IMG/VR virus record: IMGVR_UViG_3300025108_000348
Location: 1-25,401 of that record
Reading direction: 5' to 3' (one strand)
Source: a virus
DNA length: 25,401 nucleotides
The translations under genes were made by a program, and so were the position numbers. Positions 1 through 5,487 of the stretch are shown in pieces; position 1 is the stretch's first letter; each line of letters opens with the position of its first letter. The notes under the pieces were generated by a model. It made no database searches, was not told where the DNA came from, and saw only the letters and a list, made by a program, of their open reading frames with translations.

Positions 1-1085
1 TTATTTGTTAAGTCATCATAATCACCTGAGAATGCGTCTGTAATTCCGTAACCTGCAACGGTTGTTGGTTTACTGGTTAAACTAGCAAACACTCCATCAA
101 ATGCGTCTGTAATTCCGTAACCTGCAACTGTTGTTGGTTTACTGGTTAAACTAGCAAACACTCCATCAAATGCGTCTGTAATTCCGTAACCTGCAACGGT
201 TGTTGGTGTTGATGTAATTGAACTAAATGCCAAAGAGGTTGTCTTCAATGATGTAAGGTCTACACTATTTCCATTTGAAATAGTTAGGTCCGGTGTGCTA
301 AAACTTAGCGTTTGGCTGTCTGTTTCACTTGTGATATAACCTGCGTCATTGCTGAATGTTGATACCGGTAATGCATCAGTTTGTGTTTTAGTGTAATAAG
401 GTGTCAATGCAGCTGCTTTTAGATAAGCTTCATCATTTGTCCACTGTGAATTTGATCCACTTTTGTTTGTGAGTGTGTCTGTTGAATCTGCTTTTATAAA
501 ACCTTCTGTGTTGGCAGTGATTACAGTTTGTGCTCTGGCATCAGTAAAATATAAATTACTTCCTTCAGTTAAATCATCTGTATCTTTGGTAGCTAATCTA
601 CTATCAAACCTGCTGTCTGTGTAATAAAGATTGGTGCCTTCAGTTAAATCATCTGTATCTTTGGTAGCTAATCTACTATCAAACCTGCTGTCTGTATAAT
701 AAAGGTTAGTGCCTTCAGTTAAATCATCTGTATCTTTGGTTGCAAGGTCTGTGTTGAATTGAGCTGAGTCTCTAGCAGTTGTGTAATATAAATTAGTAGG
801 ACCTTCTGCTAAATCATCTGTGTCCATAAAACTTAAATCTAAGTTGGCGCCGGTTTCTAAATCAACTCTGGCATCAGCACGTGCATCTGTGTAATATTGA
901 TTTGTGCCTTCACTAATTTCTGTAGTTGTCAGCGTAACATTACCAACCAAACTGTTTACGCTAATAACCGCTGAAGTTACATTGACACTGGCTGGTGTAA
1001 TATTTAATTCTACTAAATCAGGATCATCAATTACAGTGACAGCTAAATTAAGATCTGATGTTGGTAAGGTTGTGTAAACACTCAT
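1..1085 (-). CDS. Tail fibre protein, N-terminal part (runs off left edge)
   Basis: Open minus-strand frame from ATG at 1083-1085 to the window edge, 361 codons without a stop, beginning MSVYTTLPTSDLNLAVTV. It is built of repeats usual in phage tail fibres: about 25-residue units of the TEGTNLYYTDSR type (residues about 60-180), a TNKSGSN/NDEAYLKAAALTPYYT block, and 23-residue units of the PTTVAGYGITDAFDGVFASL type at the visible end. Such proteins form trimeric fibres that contact the host surface. The start overlaps the stop of the 109-residue gene by ATGA (1082-1085), so translation is probably coupled. The C-terminus is missing. The fragment at 24872-25401 carries the same modules and is probably its continuation across a circular junction, but a direct join is out of frame, so bases are missing. 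Fibre assignment is firm; the receptor is unknown. Confidence 0.85.
   Translation of the reverse strand, partial: MSVYTTLPTSDLNLAVTVIDDPDLVELNITPASVNVTSAVISVNSLVGNVTLTTTEISEGTNQYYTDARADARVDLETGANLDLSFMDTDDLAEGPTNLYYTTARDSAQFNTDLATKDTDDLTEGTNLYYTDSRFDSRLATKDTDDLTEGTNLYYTDSRFDSRLATKDTDDLTEGSNLYFTDARAQTVITANTEGFIKADSTDTLTNKSGSNSQWTNDEAYLKAAALTPYYTKTQTDALPVSTFSNDAGYITSETDSQTLSFSTPDLTISNGNSVDLTSLKTTSLAFSSITSTPTTVAGYGITDAFDGVFASLTSKPTTVAGYGITDAFDGVFASLTSKPTTVAGYGITDAFSGDYDDLTN
31..207. repeat. 69-bp (23-residue) tandem repeat in fibre gene
   Basis: Units start at 31, 100 and 169, exactly 69 bp apart. The first two are almost identical (one visible C/T difference in GCAACGG versus GCAACTG) and the third is partial, diverging after about 207. 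In the encoded fibre each unit reads as GYGITDAFDGVFASLTSKPT with flanking residues. Near-identity at DNA level suggests recent unit duplication and makes this a likely assembly break point. Confidence 0.9.
310..430. repeat. Exact 121-bp repeat, copy 1 (copy 2 at 25281-25401)
   Basis: Bases 310-430 match 25281-25401 exactly, in the same orientation, and copy 2 ends precisely at the window edge. Both copies encode the fibre segment containing AYLKAAALTPYYTKTQTDAL and SNDAGYITSETDSQT. Upstream flanks are similar but not identical (position 309 is C, 25280 is T). A contig that stops at the last base of a repeated word is what a de Bruijn graph assembler produces at an unresolved repeat. Confidence 0.9.
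562..786. repeat. 75-bp (25-residue) tandem repeat in fibre gene
   Basis: CCTTCAGTTAAATCATCTG starts at 562, 637 and 712, so the period is exactly 75 bp. The unit encodes 25 residues containing TEGTNLYYTDSRFDSRLATK. The first two units are almost identical; the third decays after about 740, and more diverged units continue to about 930. The repeat is in frame, so gain or loss of units changes fibre length without a frameshift. Confidence 0.88.
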
Positions 1086-1411
1086 GGCGTGACTCCTTGC
1101 TTGACAAACGCATTACCTTGAATAAGTCTTGTTTTGTCAGATGCGGCGTCAGTCATTATAATGTCATAAACCCAAGTGCCAGGATCCATGTCAGCTGTAA
1201 CAGTGTCTACCAATAATAATGAAAATGTTCCTGCAGGTCCGTCTGTGACCGTTGCAGTAAAATCTACATAACTGGTAGCGTTGAAACTTTGTTTTAATCT
1301 TCCGCTGAAACTGTAGTTAGTAATATCTAGTATTACATTGTCTTCTTTAACCTGAAAGCTTCTGCGGAAGTCTGCGTTCTGGTTAATTGTTATGTTGTAT
1401 GTGGCTGCCAT
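1082..1411 (-). CDS. Virion-associated protein upstream of fibre, 109 aa
   Basis: Start chosen at ATG 1409-1411 (MAATYNITINQNADFRRSF); a longer frame reaches 1459 but this ATG follows the stop of the 40-residue gene in a TAATG overlap, typical of coupled translation here. The sequence has a beta-rich pattern with ITNYSFSGRLKQS, a GTFSLLL strand, a DPGTWVYDIIMTD strand and a closing RLIQGNAFVKQGVTP. This resembles small Ig-like or BppU-N-terminal-like proteins found beside fibre genes in marine phages, where they probably attach or support fibres. No catalytic motif. The C-terminal stop overlaps the fibre start (ATGA). The family assignment is by pattern memory and is tentative; existence as a gene is secure. 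Confidence 0.75.
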   Translation of the reverse strand: MAATYNITINQNADFRRSFQVKEDNVILDITNYSFSGRLKQSFNATSYVDFTATVTDGPAGTFSLLLVDTVTADMDPGTWVYDIIMTDAASDKTRLIQGNAFVKQGVTP

Positions 1412-1533
1412 TAGTTTATAAAACTCCCAAGTAAGAATACTAACCCTTGATAGCCCCACGTAATTGTAAGGTAAAGTAATATCAGGTTAGAGAGGGTTGT
1501 TAAACTTCTGATTAATTTATCTAGATCATTCAT
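1411..1533 (-). CDS. Small membrane protein, 40 aa
   Basis: ATG at 1531-1533 preceded by ACAAGGAAGCATCTT, a good ribosome-binding site, and ending in TAATG shared with the next gene. The protein is MNDLDKLIRS followed by a hydrophobic stretch, residues about 12-38, rich in L, I, F and W, so it is one or two short membrane passes with the charged N-terminus probably cytoplasmic. It is the first gene of the fibre operon. Candidate roles are holin, holin regulator or another lysis accessory, but nothing in the sequence decides. Real-gene status rests on the ribosome-binding site and the overlap on its 3' side. Confidence 0.6.
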   Translation of the reverse strand: MNDLDKLIRSLTTLSNLILLYLTITWGYQGLVFLLGSFIN

Positions 1534-1551
1534 AAGATGCTTCCTTGTTTT

Positions 1552-1581
1552 ATTTGTATACAAGTTTATTTATCTGTTTTG
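1552..1581 (-). promoter_or_regulatory. AT-rich late-gap motif, copy 3
   Basis: On the minus strand this reads AAAACAGATAAATAAAC followed by TTGTATAC. It resembles the motifs at 21385-21408 and 18964-18988 (AAAAGGATAAATAA then ATATAG). It lies 20-50 bases upstream of the first start codon of the fibre operon. It may be a promoter element used late, but no sigma70 -35/-10 pair of good quality is seen, so function is inference. Confidence 0.3.
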
Positions 1582-1596
1582 AAATCAACAGAAAAT

Positions 1597-1630
1597 GCTC
1601 AGGCGTTCCACAAGGAGAGAAAACCTGAGC
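1597..1630 (-). promoter_or_regulatory. 5' leader hairpin with Shine-Dalgarno-complementary loop
   Basis: GCTCAGG (1597-1603) and CCTGAGC (1624-1630) are perfect 7-base inverted repeats separated by 20 bases. In the minus-strand transcript the loop contains UCCUUGU (1610-1616 complement), which is exactly complementary to ACAAGGA (1542-1548 complement), the ribosome-binding site of the 40-residue gene. A leader structure controlling that start is possible. The pairing is only 7 bases and could be chance. Confidence 0.35.
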
Positions 1631-1658
1631 TACCATGCCTTACAGAACCCTCACTGTT

Positions 1659-1690
1659 TGGTTGGTATAGTATTTATGGCTTTTTTGTGA
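1659..1690 (-). promoter_or_regulatory. Weak candidate promoter for fibre operon
   Basis: The minus strand reads TTCTCA, an 18-base spacer and TATACC, each box matching sigma70 consensus at about four of six positions. The region lies between the terminator at 1730-1766 and the 40-residue gene, where a new promoter is needed if the terminator is efficient. The match is poor compared with the four early promoters, so this is only a candidate. Confidence 0.25.
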
Positions 1691-1729
1691 GAATTAACGG
1701 CATAATGAATTAATGATTAATTAGCCATT

Positions 1730-1766
1730 AAAAAACCCCACATAGCTTTAAGGGGGCTATGTGAGG
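1730..1766 (-). terminator. Intrinsic terminator ending the early region
   Basis: In the minus-strand transcript CCUCACAUAGC (1766-1756) pairs with GCUAUGUGGGG (1746-1736) through 11 consecutive pairs, one of them G-U, around a 9-base loop, followed directly by six U residues (1735-1730). This is a textbook Rho-independent terminator. It closes the early operon that ends at 1858 or 1908 and separates it from the fibre operon. Confidence 0.88.
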
Positions 1767-1771
1767 CTAGT

Positions 1772-1791
1772 GTTTACTAGCTCTAGTAAAC
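1772..1791. promoter_or_regulatory. 20-bp palindrome GTTTACTAG-CT-CTAGTAAAC
   Basis: Perfect 9-base arms around a 2-base centre, immediately upstream (in transcription sense) of the intrinsic terminator. The centre is too short for full hairpin pairing, though a shorter stem could form in RNA. The form is that of a binding site for a dimeric DNA-binding protein, or of a second transcript-end structure. No partner is identified. Confidence 0.5.
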
Positions 1792-1857
1792 TATTGCATC
1801 TCTGCAAATCCAATTGTAACAAGGTTCAACTAAAACCTTTTATTTTGGTAACAGTAT

Positions 1858-1911
1858 TTATAAGTTATAAGCAACAATCATTAGTATTATACCTATAATT
1901 AAATAAATCAC
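1858..1911 (-). CDS. Tiny hydrophobic peptide, 17 aa (GTG start)
   Basis: GTG at 1909-1911 overlaps the TGA stop of the 95-residue gene (GTGA) and is preceded by GAGGAGACAGC, a strong ribosome-binding site at good spacing. The product would be MIYLIIGIILMIVAYNL, a single short membrane span, ending TAA at 1858-1860. The same GGAGACAGCGT sequence precedes the gene start at 2195, so the site is used elsewhere. Its size makes it uncertain: it may be translated as a lysis-related or host-membrane peptide, or be chance. It lies before the palindrome and terminator as the last frame of the early operon. Confidence 0.4.
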   Translation of the reverse strand: MIYLIIGIILMIVAYNL

Positions 1912-2195
1912 GCTGTCTCCTCATAAATCATCCAGTTTGGAAACATGTATGGAAAAGTAACGTCTTCATTGCAATCTAATTTAAATTTTTCTTTACTTGT
2001 TGGATCTTGCCATACAACTTCACGTGGATATTCACAATAAATGTTTATCCGTTCATTGTCAGGATACTTTTTATGTAATCTGTTTACTGCATTTAGAGCC
2101 GCGCCAGCATTAACATACTTTTTGTGAAAAGCGTATTCACTGTGGCCTTTTTTCTCATTCCACTCTAACATAGTGACTACTACTTTATTTTCCAT
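1908..2195 (-). CDS. Hypothetical early protein, 95 aa
   Basis: Start set at ATG 2193-2195 (MENKVVVTMLEWNEKKGHSEY), ten residues inside the longest frame, because GAAGGAGACAGCGTA lies just upstream and the ATG shares a base with the previous stop (TAATG). The protein is acidic at its C-terminal half with aromatic residues (VTFPYMFPNWMIYEETA) and has no membrane segment or motif I recognise. It lies in a short operon with the 58-residue gene, driven by the promoter at 2418-2446 and ended by the terminator at 1730-1766. Position in the early region suggests a host-takeover or replication accessory role, by context only. Confidence 0.72.
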   Translation of the reverse strand: MENKVVVTMLEWNEKKGHSEYAFHKKYVNAGAALNAVNRLHKKYPDNERINIYCEYPREVVWQDPTSKEKFKLDCNEDVTFPYMFPNWMIYEETA

Positions 2196-2371
2196 TACGC
2201 TGTCTCCTTCAACTGTATATTCCATTGTTCACTGTAAGGTGTTAATTTCAAGTGAAGAAACACCAATGAAATTTTACTCCAACTTAACCCACAATCTCTA
2301 AGATCCAAAACAAGTCTTTGTTCTTTGCCATCATCCATTGGATATTCTTTATAAAATTCTTCTTGTGTCAT
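2195..2371 (-). CDS. Hypothetical small early protein, 58 aa
   Basis: ATG at 2369-2371, stop TAA at 2195-2197. GGAGCAAATACA precedes the ATG, the same GGAGCAAA ribosome-binding site used by the polymerase gene and the 80-residue gene. The product starts MTQEEFYKEYPMDDGKEQRL and has an acidic N-terminal half and a hydrophobic centre (SWSKISLVFLHLKL). No family recognised. It is the first gene after the promoter at 2418-2446 and is coupled to the 95-residue gene by a TAATG overlap. Both boundaries fit neighbours closely, which supports a real gene despite its size. Confidence 0.68.
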   Translation of the reverse strand: MTQEEFYKEYPMDDGKEQRLVLDLRDCGLSWSKISLVFLHLKLTPYSEQWNIQLKETA

Positions 2372-2417
2372 TGTATTTGCTCCATTTTTTTTGTCATAAC
2401 TTTATTGTTATACTTAT

Positions 2418-2446
2418 AGTATACACTAAGATGTCTTACTTGTCAA
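2418..2446 (-). promoter_or_regulatory. Early promoter P1 (TTGACA-17-TATACT)
   Basis: Minus strand: TTGACA (2441-2446), 17-base spacer, TATACT (2418-2423). The -35 box is perfect and the -10 box matches five of six. The spacer contains TAAGACATCTTA, a 12-base palindrome, and the sequence CTTAGTGTATA also occurs in promoter P4. It sits just after the stop of the 51-residue gene and drives the 58- and 95-residue genes. Confidence 0.88.
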
Positions 2447-2449
2447 CCG

Positions 2450-2605
2450 TTATTTGTATTTTTCTGCGTATCTTATTACAAATTCACGTAATTCTTCTTG
2501 TGTTGGAGCCCGTAATTCAAAGGGTTTTTCCAACATCTCATAAACTTCTGCCCAAAATTCAAATTTAGATGTGCAACGTTCTATGATATCTTGTGCGTCT
2601 GTCAT
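2450..2605 (-). CDS. Hypothetical small early protein, 51 aa
   Basis: ATG at 2603-2605 overlaps the TGA of the 103-residue gene (ATGA), stop TAA at 2450-2452 directly before the -35 box of promoter P1. The product MTDAQDIIERCTSKFEFWAE... ends APTQEELREFVIRYAEKYK and looks helical and acidic with a basic end. No family recognised. It is the last gene of the polymerase operon. The exact ATGA overlap and clean 3' boundary make it credible. Confidence 0.65.
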   Translation of the reverse strand: MTDAQDIIERCTSKFEFWAEVYEMLEKPFELRAPTQEELREFVIRYAEKYK

Positions 2606-2913
2606 TTTTGCAACCGGGATTGATCTGCAACACTTTCAAAGAATGCCGCACTTGCCAACAATCTTTCACGTCTTTGATTTAGTGTGGGATGTGTTAATCT
2701 CCACAAGAAATACGCATCAGCTTTGGAGAGTCTTTTGTGTTCACCTGAATTGTATCTTTTCATTACACTTTTTGCATGATCAAATTGCTCTGGTGCAATA
2801 TGATAATTGTGTATGCATCTTTTGGTGTGTTTAATCAACCATCTGTGTGCTAGTTTATAGTGATGATTTGTTTTCCACCAACTGTTAAATTTTCTGTGTC
2901 TTTCTTTGTTCAT
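2602..2913 (-). CDS. Hypothetical basic early protein, 103 aa
   Basis: ATG at 2911-2913 overlaps the previous stop (ATGA); AGGAGCAGGAAA is the ribosome-binding site. The protein is strongly basic and aromatic at the N-terminus (MNKERHRKFNSWWKTNHHYK, then RWLIKHTKRCIHNYH) with a helical C-terminal half containing NQRRERLLASAAF. The charge suggests nucleic-acid binding, but there is no recognised domain. Its place in the polymerase operon fits a replication or transcription accessory. Function is unknown. Confidence 0.7.
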   Translation of the reverse strand: MNKERHRKFNSWWKTNHHYKLAHRWLIKHTKRCIHNYHIAPEQFDHAKSVMKRYNSGEHKRLSKADAYFLWRLTHPTLNQRRERLLASAAFFESVADQSRLQK

Positions 2914-3152
2914 TTTCCTGCTCCTATATATGCCGCTTTATCAAATACAGCTTTGCAATCTAAATTGTTGCGTTGTGTTTCACTTAGACGGTTAAACTCA
3001 GATATTGGCATATTATAAACTTTGTGACCCACCCAAGTTCCAGCTAATTTGCGTAGCACTAGATCTTTGTCTAATGCTGTTTGATTTTCATATTCAAATT
3101 TATCTATAACTCTAAAACCTGAATTGAAACTGTATATTTCAACTGTAATCAT
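2910..3152 (-). CDS. Hypothetical early protein, 80 aa
   Basis: ATG at 3150-3152 follows TTAGGAGCAAAATAA, the stereotyped early ribosome-binding site. The protein (MITVEIYSFNSGFRVIDKFEYE...) has a beta-like N-terminus and a middle segment ALDKDLVLRKLAGTWVGHKVY; no motif recognised. Its start overlaps the end of the 58-residue cysteine/histidine protein by 14 bases, and its stop overlaps the next start by ATGA. Part of the polymerase operon. Confidence 0.7.
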   Translation of the reverse strand: MITVEIYSFNSGFRVIDKFEYENQTALDKDLVLRKLAGTWVGHKVYNMPISEFNRLSETQRNNLDCKAVFDKAAYIGAGK

Positions 3153-3315
3153 TTATTTTGCTCCTAATAGTATTTATTTTAATTGCTTGCCTGTTGTTTA
3201 CCCATTGAATGTGTTTGTTGCACACTAAACACCATAATTGAAATGCATGTGGGCCTTTGCCTCTGCGTAATTCTACAGGATGATTTGCACAATTTGCCGC
3301 TATTCCTTTAATCAT
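3139..3315 (-). CDS. Small zinc-ribbon-like protein, 58 aa
   Basis: ATG at 3313-3315 overlaps the TGA of the polymerase gene (ATGA); stop TGA at 3139-3141 lies 14 bases inside the next gene. The product begins MIKGIAANCANHPVELRRG and continues GPHAFQLWCLVCNKHIQW. Cys9, His12, His23 and the CLVC pair with a following His are spaced as in a small zinc-binding fold. Basic residues between the pairs suggest nucleic-acid or protein contact. Directly downstream of and coupled to the polymerase, it may be an accessory to it. Metal binding and function are inferred only from residue spacing. Confidence 0.65.
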   Translation of the reverse strand: MIKGIAANCANHPVELRRGKGPHAFQLWCLVCNKHIQWVNNRQAIKINTIRSKINDYS

Positions 3316-4850
3316 AACATATATCCTTGTTCTTTTAGTATTTGTGTTAATGCAACATCTTCATCTTCACTGTAGTGTTTACTGCTACCTGAATATTTGA
3401 TTTGTGCAATACGTTCTTGTTCTGCCATACGCATTTCATGTTCTAGCTGTTCTAATTCAACAGCATCATTTAAATAGGTGTATTTGTTAATTTGTTTACA
3501 ATCTATTTGTGCCCAAGGATTAATCTGTTGTATGTCATGCAACACTACACTTGTATCTGGACGCTTACGCACATAAACACCATCATGCACCCACAACAAC
3601 AGTTTGTATCTGTCTAAGTTACTCATTACAGTCATCATTTGCCTTGTTTCATAGTCTTGATATAGATATGCTAAGAAACTACCTATGCTGTATTTCTTGT
3701 CTACACCTACACAATACTTTTTGTATGCACTGATTTCTTTGGCGTATTGTTTGTTAACAATTTTAGTAACCTCTGTTTTTATACTTTTAAGGCCTAACCA
3801 CAGTGGATGTTTAAACATTTCTGCACGGTCTTCTGAGTTCCATATAATCTTTTGAATACTACCGTATAAACTGCTTTTTGCACCAAAACCCATTGCTGTT
3901 ATGGCTTCTTTTACCATAGCAATTTTGTGCTCTTCACTTGTATTTGTGTTTACTAGCGTTTTGGCTAGAGTTTTACGGAATTGTGCTTTATCAAACATTA
4001 ATTCTGTTAACACACTTGTATCTACTGAATGTCCATCCAACAACATCTTATAAAATGAAAATACACTTGTGCGTAAATCAACTTCAAAACAACTACCTAA
4101 TGCCGCTTCTCTTACAACACTGCTCATGCCTTGAAGTGCAAAACTACCTCTGTAATATATGCGTCCGCTTAATGTTGTAGTGTAGTATTGTGGTATTTCA
4201 TGCCAAGTTTTACCACTTAATTTACAAGTTACAGTTTGATTGAAGCCAATTGCAAGTTTTTGTATTGCAAGAGCATCAATAATGTATCTCTTTAGTTTTT
4301 CATTACGGGCACCATCAGCTGTCCAGTTTTTGTATGTTTGTTTGATGTATCTTTCTAAGTTTTCTACATCAATTTCAATGTAGTCTATGTTATCACCAAT
4401 ATCTTGTGCTTTGGCTTGAAATTCATCACCAAATGCTTCAGTAAACTTTTTTGGTTCTGCTTTCATTAAACTATCTACAATATGTATGTTTGGAATACCA
4501 TAACTTTTTTTACCTGTCATACTGTTTCCTTGTTGTGTAATAATGTATAGTGGATAGTTGTCTTGAAACCAATTAAACCAGTAATGCAGTTTATTATCTT
4601 TTTTGTATCTGTATAGAAATGCATCTCTTATTTCATCAAGACTCAATTGAATTGCATTGTCTTTTCTTGGAAACATTCTATACTTCAAAACCTTAAAGGG
4701 TATTACATACAACCAAACATAAGCAATTTCTTCATAACTTGCACCTCTACTCATTTTACTTGGTTTATGTTTCAGTGTCATGGCGTCAACAATTTCACTT
4801 AAATTAAATTTATTAACTTCCATTCCTTCTGTTAGATGTTTGTATTGCAT
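3312..4850 (-). CDS. Divergent palm-domain polymerase (PolA / T7 RNAP superfamily)
   Basis: 512 residues, ATG at 4848-4850 behind AGGAGCAAACAA. Residues 228-241 read SGRIYYRGSFALQG, similar both to TGRLSS...LQN of family A DNA polymerases and to RGRVYAVSMFNPQG of T7-type RNA polymerase. Motif A is probably FEVDLRTSVFSFYKML with Asp258; motif B is a GFGAKSSLYGS block with Tyr329-Gly330; motif C is LLLWVHDGVYV with His422-Asp423. Spacing between these (about 71 and 94 residues) is nearer to Klenow than to T7 RNA polymerase. The enzyme is short for either family, has no recognisable 3'-5' exonuclease, and departs from consensus in motifs A and B. It could copy phage DNA or transcribe late genes. 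It heads an early operon from promoter P2. Superfamily assignment is moderately firm, DNA versus RNA polymerase is open. Confidence 0.7.
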   Translation of the reverse strand: MQYKHLTEGMEVNKFNLSEIVDAMTLKHKPSKMSRGASYEEIAYVWLYVIPFKVLKYRMFPRKDNAIQLSLDEIRDAFLYRYKKDNKLHYWFNWFQDNYPLYIITQQGNSMTGKKSYGIPNIHIVDSLMKAEPKKFTEAFGDEFQAKAQDIGDNIDYIEIDVENLERYIKQTYKNWTADGARNEKLKRYIIDALAIQKLAIGFNQTVTCKLSGKTWHEIPQYYTTTLSGRIYYRGSFALQGMSSVVREAALGSCFEVDLRTSVFSFYKMLLDGHSVDTSVLTELMFDKAQFRKTLAKTLVNTNTSEEHKIAMVKEAITAMGFGAKSSLYGSIQKIIWNSEDRAEMFKHPLWLGLKSIKTEVTKIVNKQYAKEISAYKKYCVGVDKKYSIGSFLAYLYQDYETRQMMTVMSNLDRYKLLLWVHDGVYVRKRPDTSVVLHDIQQINPWAQIDCKQINKYTYLNDAVELEQLEHEMRMAEQERIAQIKYSGSSKHYSEDEDVALTQILKEQGYML

Positions 4851-4900
4851 TTGTTTGCTCCTATTGATCTATGTTGTATGATATATGTATTATATCTATT

Positions 4901-4929
4901 AGTGTAACACACAACCGTGTTTTTGTCTA
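4901..4929 (-). promoter_or_regulatory. Early promoter P2 (TAGACA-17-TACACT)
   Basis: Minus strand: TAGACA (4924-4929), 17-base spacer, TACACT (4901-4906). The spacer and box edges carry AACAC-N6-GTGTT, an inverted repeat also present in promoter P3 with a 7-base centre, which suggests a shared operator. It lies in the gap upstream of the polymerase operon. Confidence 0.75.
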
Positions 4930-4964
4930 CATAGCCATCACACGCAATGTTGTTTAAAAAAAGT

Positions 4965-5342
4965 CTATTCATCTGCCATACCCCAATATCCTGCTTCTAT
5001 CATTGAAGTAAGACATCCCCAAATAAGAGTTTGTGCTTCTCTTTGTTGTGATGTGTTCATTGCGGCTGCCATTATGTCTGAAAAACTGTATGCACTTACG
5101 CCGTTGTCAATTGCCCATTGTTCAAATTTATCAAATTTTTGTTGTGCTGAATTGCGTAAATTTACAGGCATATCCCAAAATCCAGTGCATGCAAAATCTT
5201 TAAGATCTTCTATGTCTGCATCTGTTAGGTTATCACGTAGTTTGTGAAGGGTTCTTGTTTTTGTGAATTTACCAACCCAATGGTTAGGTCTGACTTGTTC
5301 ACAAGTGTAGTTGTCTAAAAATATTTGAATAGTTTTATTCAT
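4965..5342 (-). CDS. Hypothetical early protein, 125 aa
   Basis: ATG at 5340-5342 with AAGGAGACTGAT as a strong ribosome-binding site; stop TAG at 4965-4967. The product begins MNKTIQIFLDNYTCEQVRP and contains NHWVGKFTKTRTLHKLRDNL, an acidic stretch DADIEDLKDF and a C-terminal segment rich in alanine and methionine (IMAAAMNTSQQREAQTL). It looks soluble and mixed alpha/beta. No family recognised. It is the only gene between promoters P3 and P2, so probably monocistronic, with a long leader from P3. Early or regulatory function is guessed from position alone. Confidence 0.75.
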   Translation of the reverse strand: MNKTIQIFLDNYTCEQVRPNHWVGKFTKTRTLHKLRDNLTDADIEDLKDFACTGFWDMPVNLRNSAQQKFDKFEQWAIDNGVSAYSFSDIMAAAMNTSQQREAQTLIWGCLTSMIEAGYWGMADE

Positions 5343-5395
5343 ATCAGTCTCCTTAGTTTATGTAGAAATACACTTTTTCTACATTTGTATTTATC

Positions 5396-5424
5396 ATAAT
5401 AACACAAAAACGGTGTTTTGTCAA
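5396..5424 (-). promoter_or_regulatory. Early promoter P3 (TTGACA-17-TATTAT)
   Basis: Minus strand: TTGACA (5419-5424), 17-base spacer, TATTAT (5396-5401). Like P2 it contains AACAC...GTGTT inside the spacer. It begins immediately downstream of the terminator at 5441-5487 and drives the 125-residue gene. Confidence 0.87.
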
Positions 5425-5440
5425 GTTTTTGAAGTCAAAG

Positions 5441-5487
5441 AAAAACCCTATGCACCATAGTTTTTGAGAAAACATGCATAGGGTTTT
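5441..5487 (-). terminator. Intrinsic terminator with long loop
   Basis: AAAACCCTATGCA (5442-5454) and TGCATAGGGTTTT (5475-5487) are perfect 13-base inverted repeats separated by 20 bases. In the minus-strand transcript the stem ends in CAUAGGG followed by five U residues. The mirrored A/T runs mean it could also work in the plus direction. It would end the transcript from promoter P4, and read-through from the HTH gene. Confidence 0.82.

Noticed and set aside
31-240. Regular repeats resembling a CRISPR array
   Set aside because: The 69-bp units are contiguous, in frame and without spacers; they encode fibre repeats.
1597-1690. Possible tRNA (GGTTC-like and paired segments)
   Set aside because: No cloverleaf, no anticodon arm and no acceptor stem could be formed; likewise the GGTTCAA at 1824 has no partner arms.
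2338-2834. Plus-strand frames of 76 and 87 codons in the early region
   Set aside because: They oppose minus-strand genes with exact overlaps and good ribosome-binding sites, and read as hydrophobic shadow sequence.
3312-4850. Reverse transcriptase of a diversity-generating retroelement
   Set aside because: No YxDD motif and no template/variable repeat pair seen; motif C is HD as in PolA/T7 polymerases.
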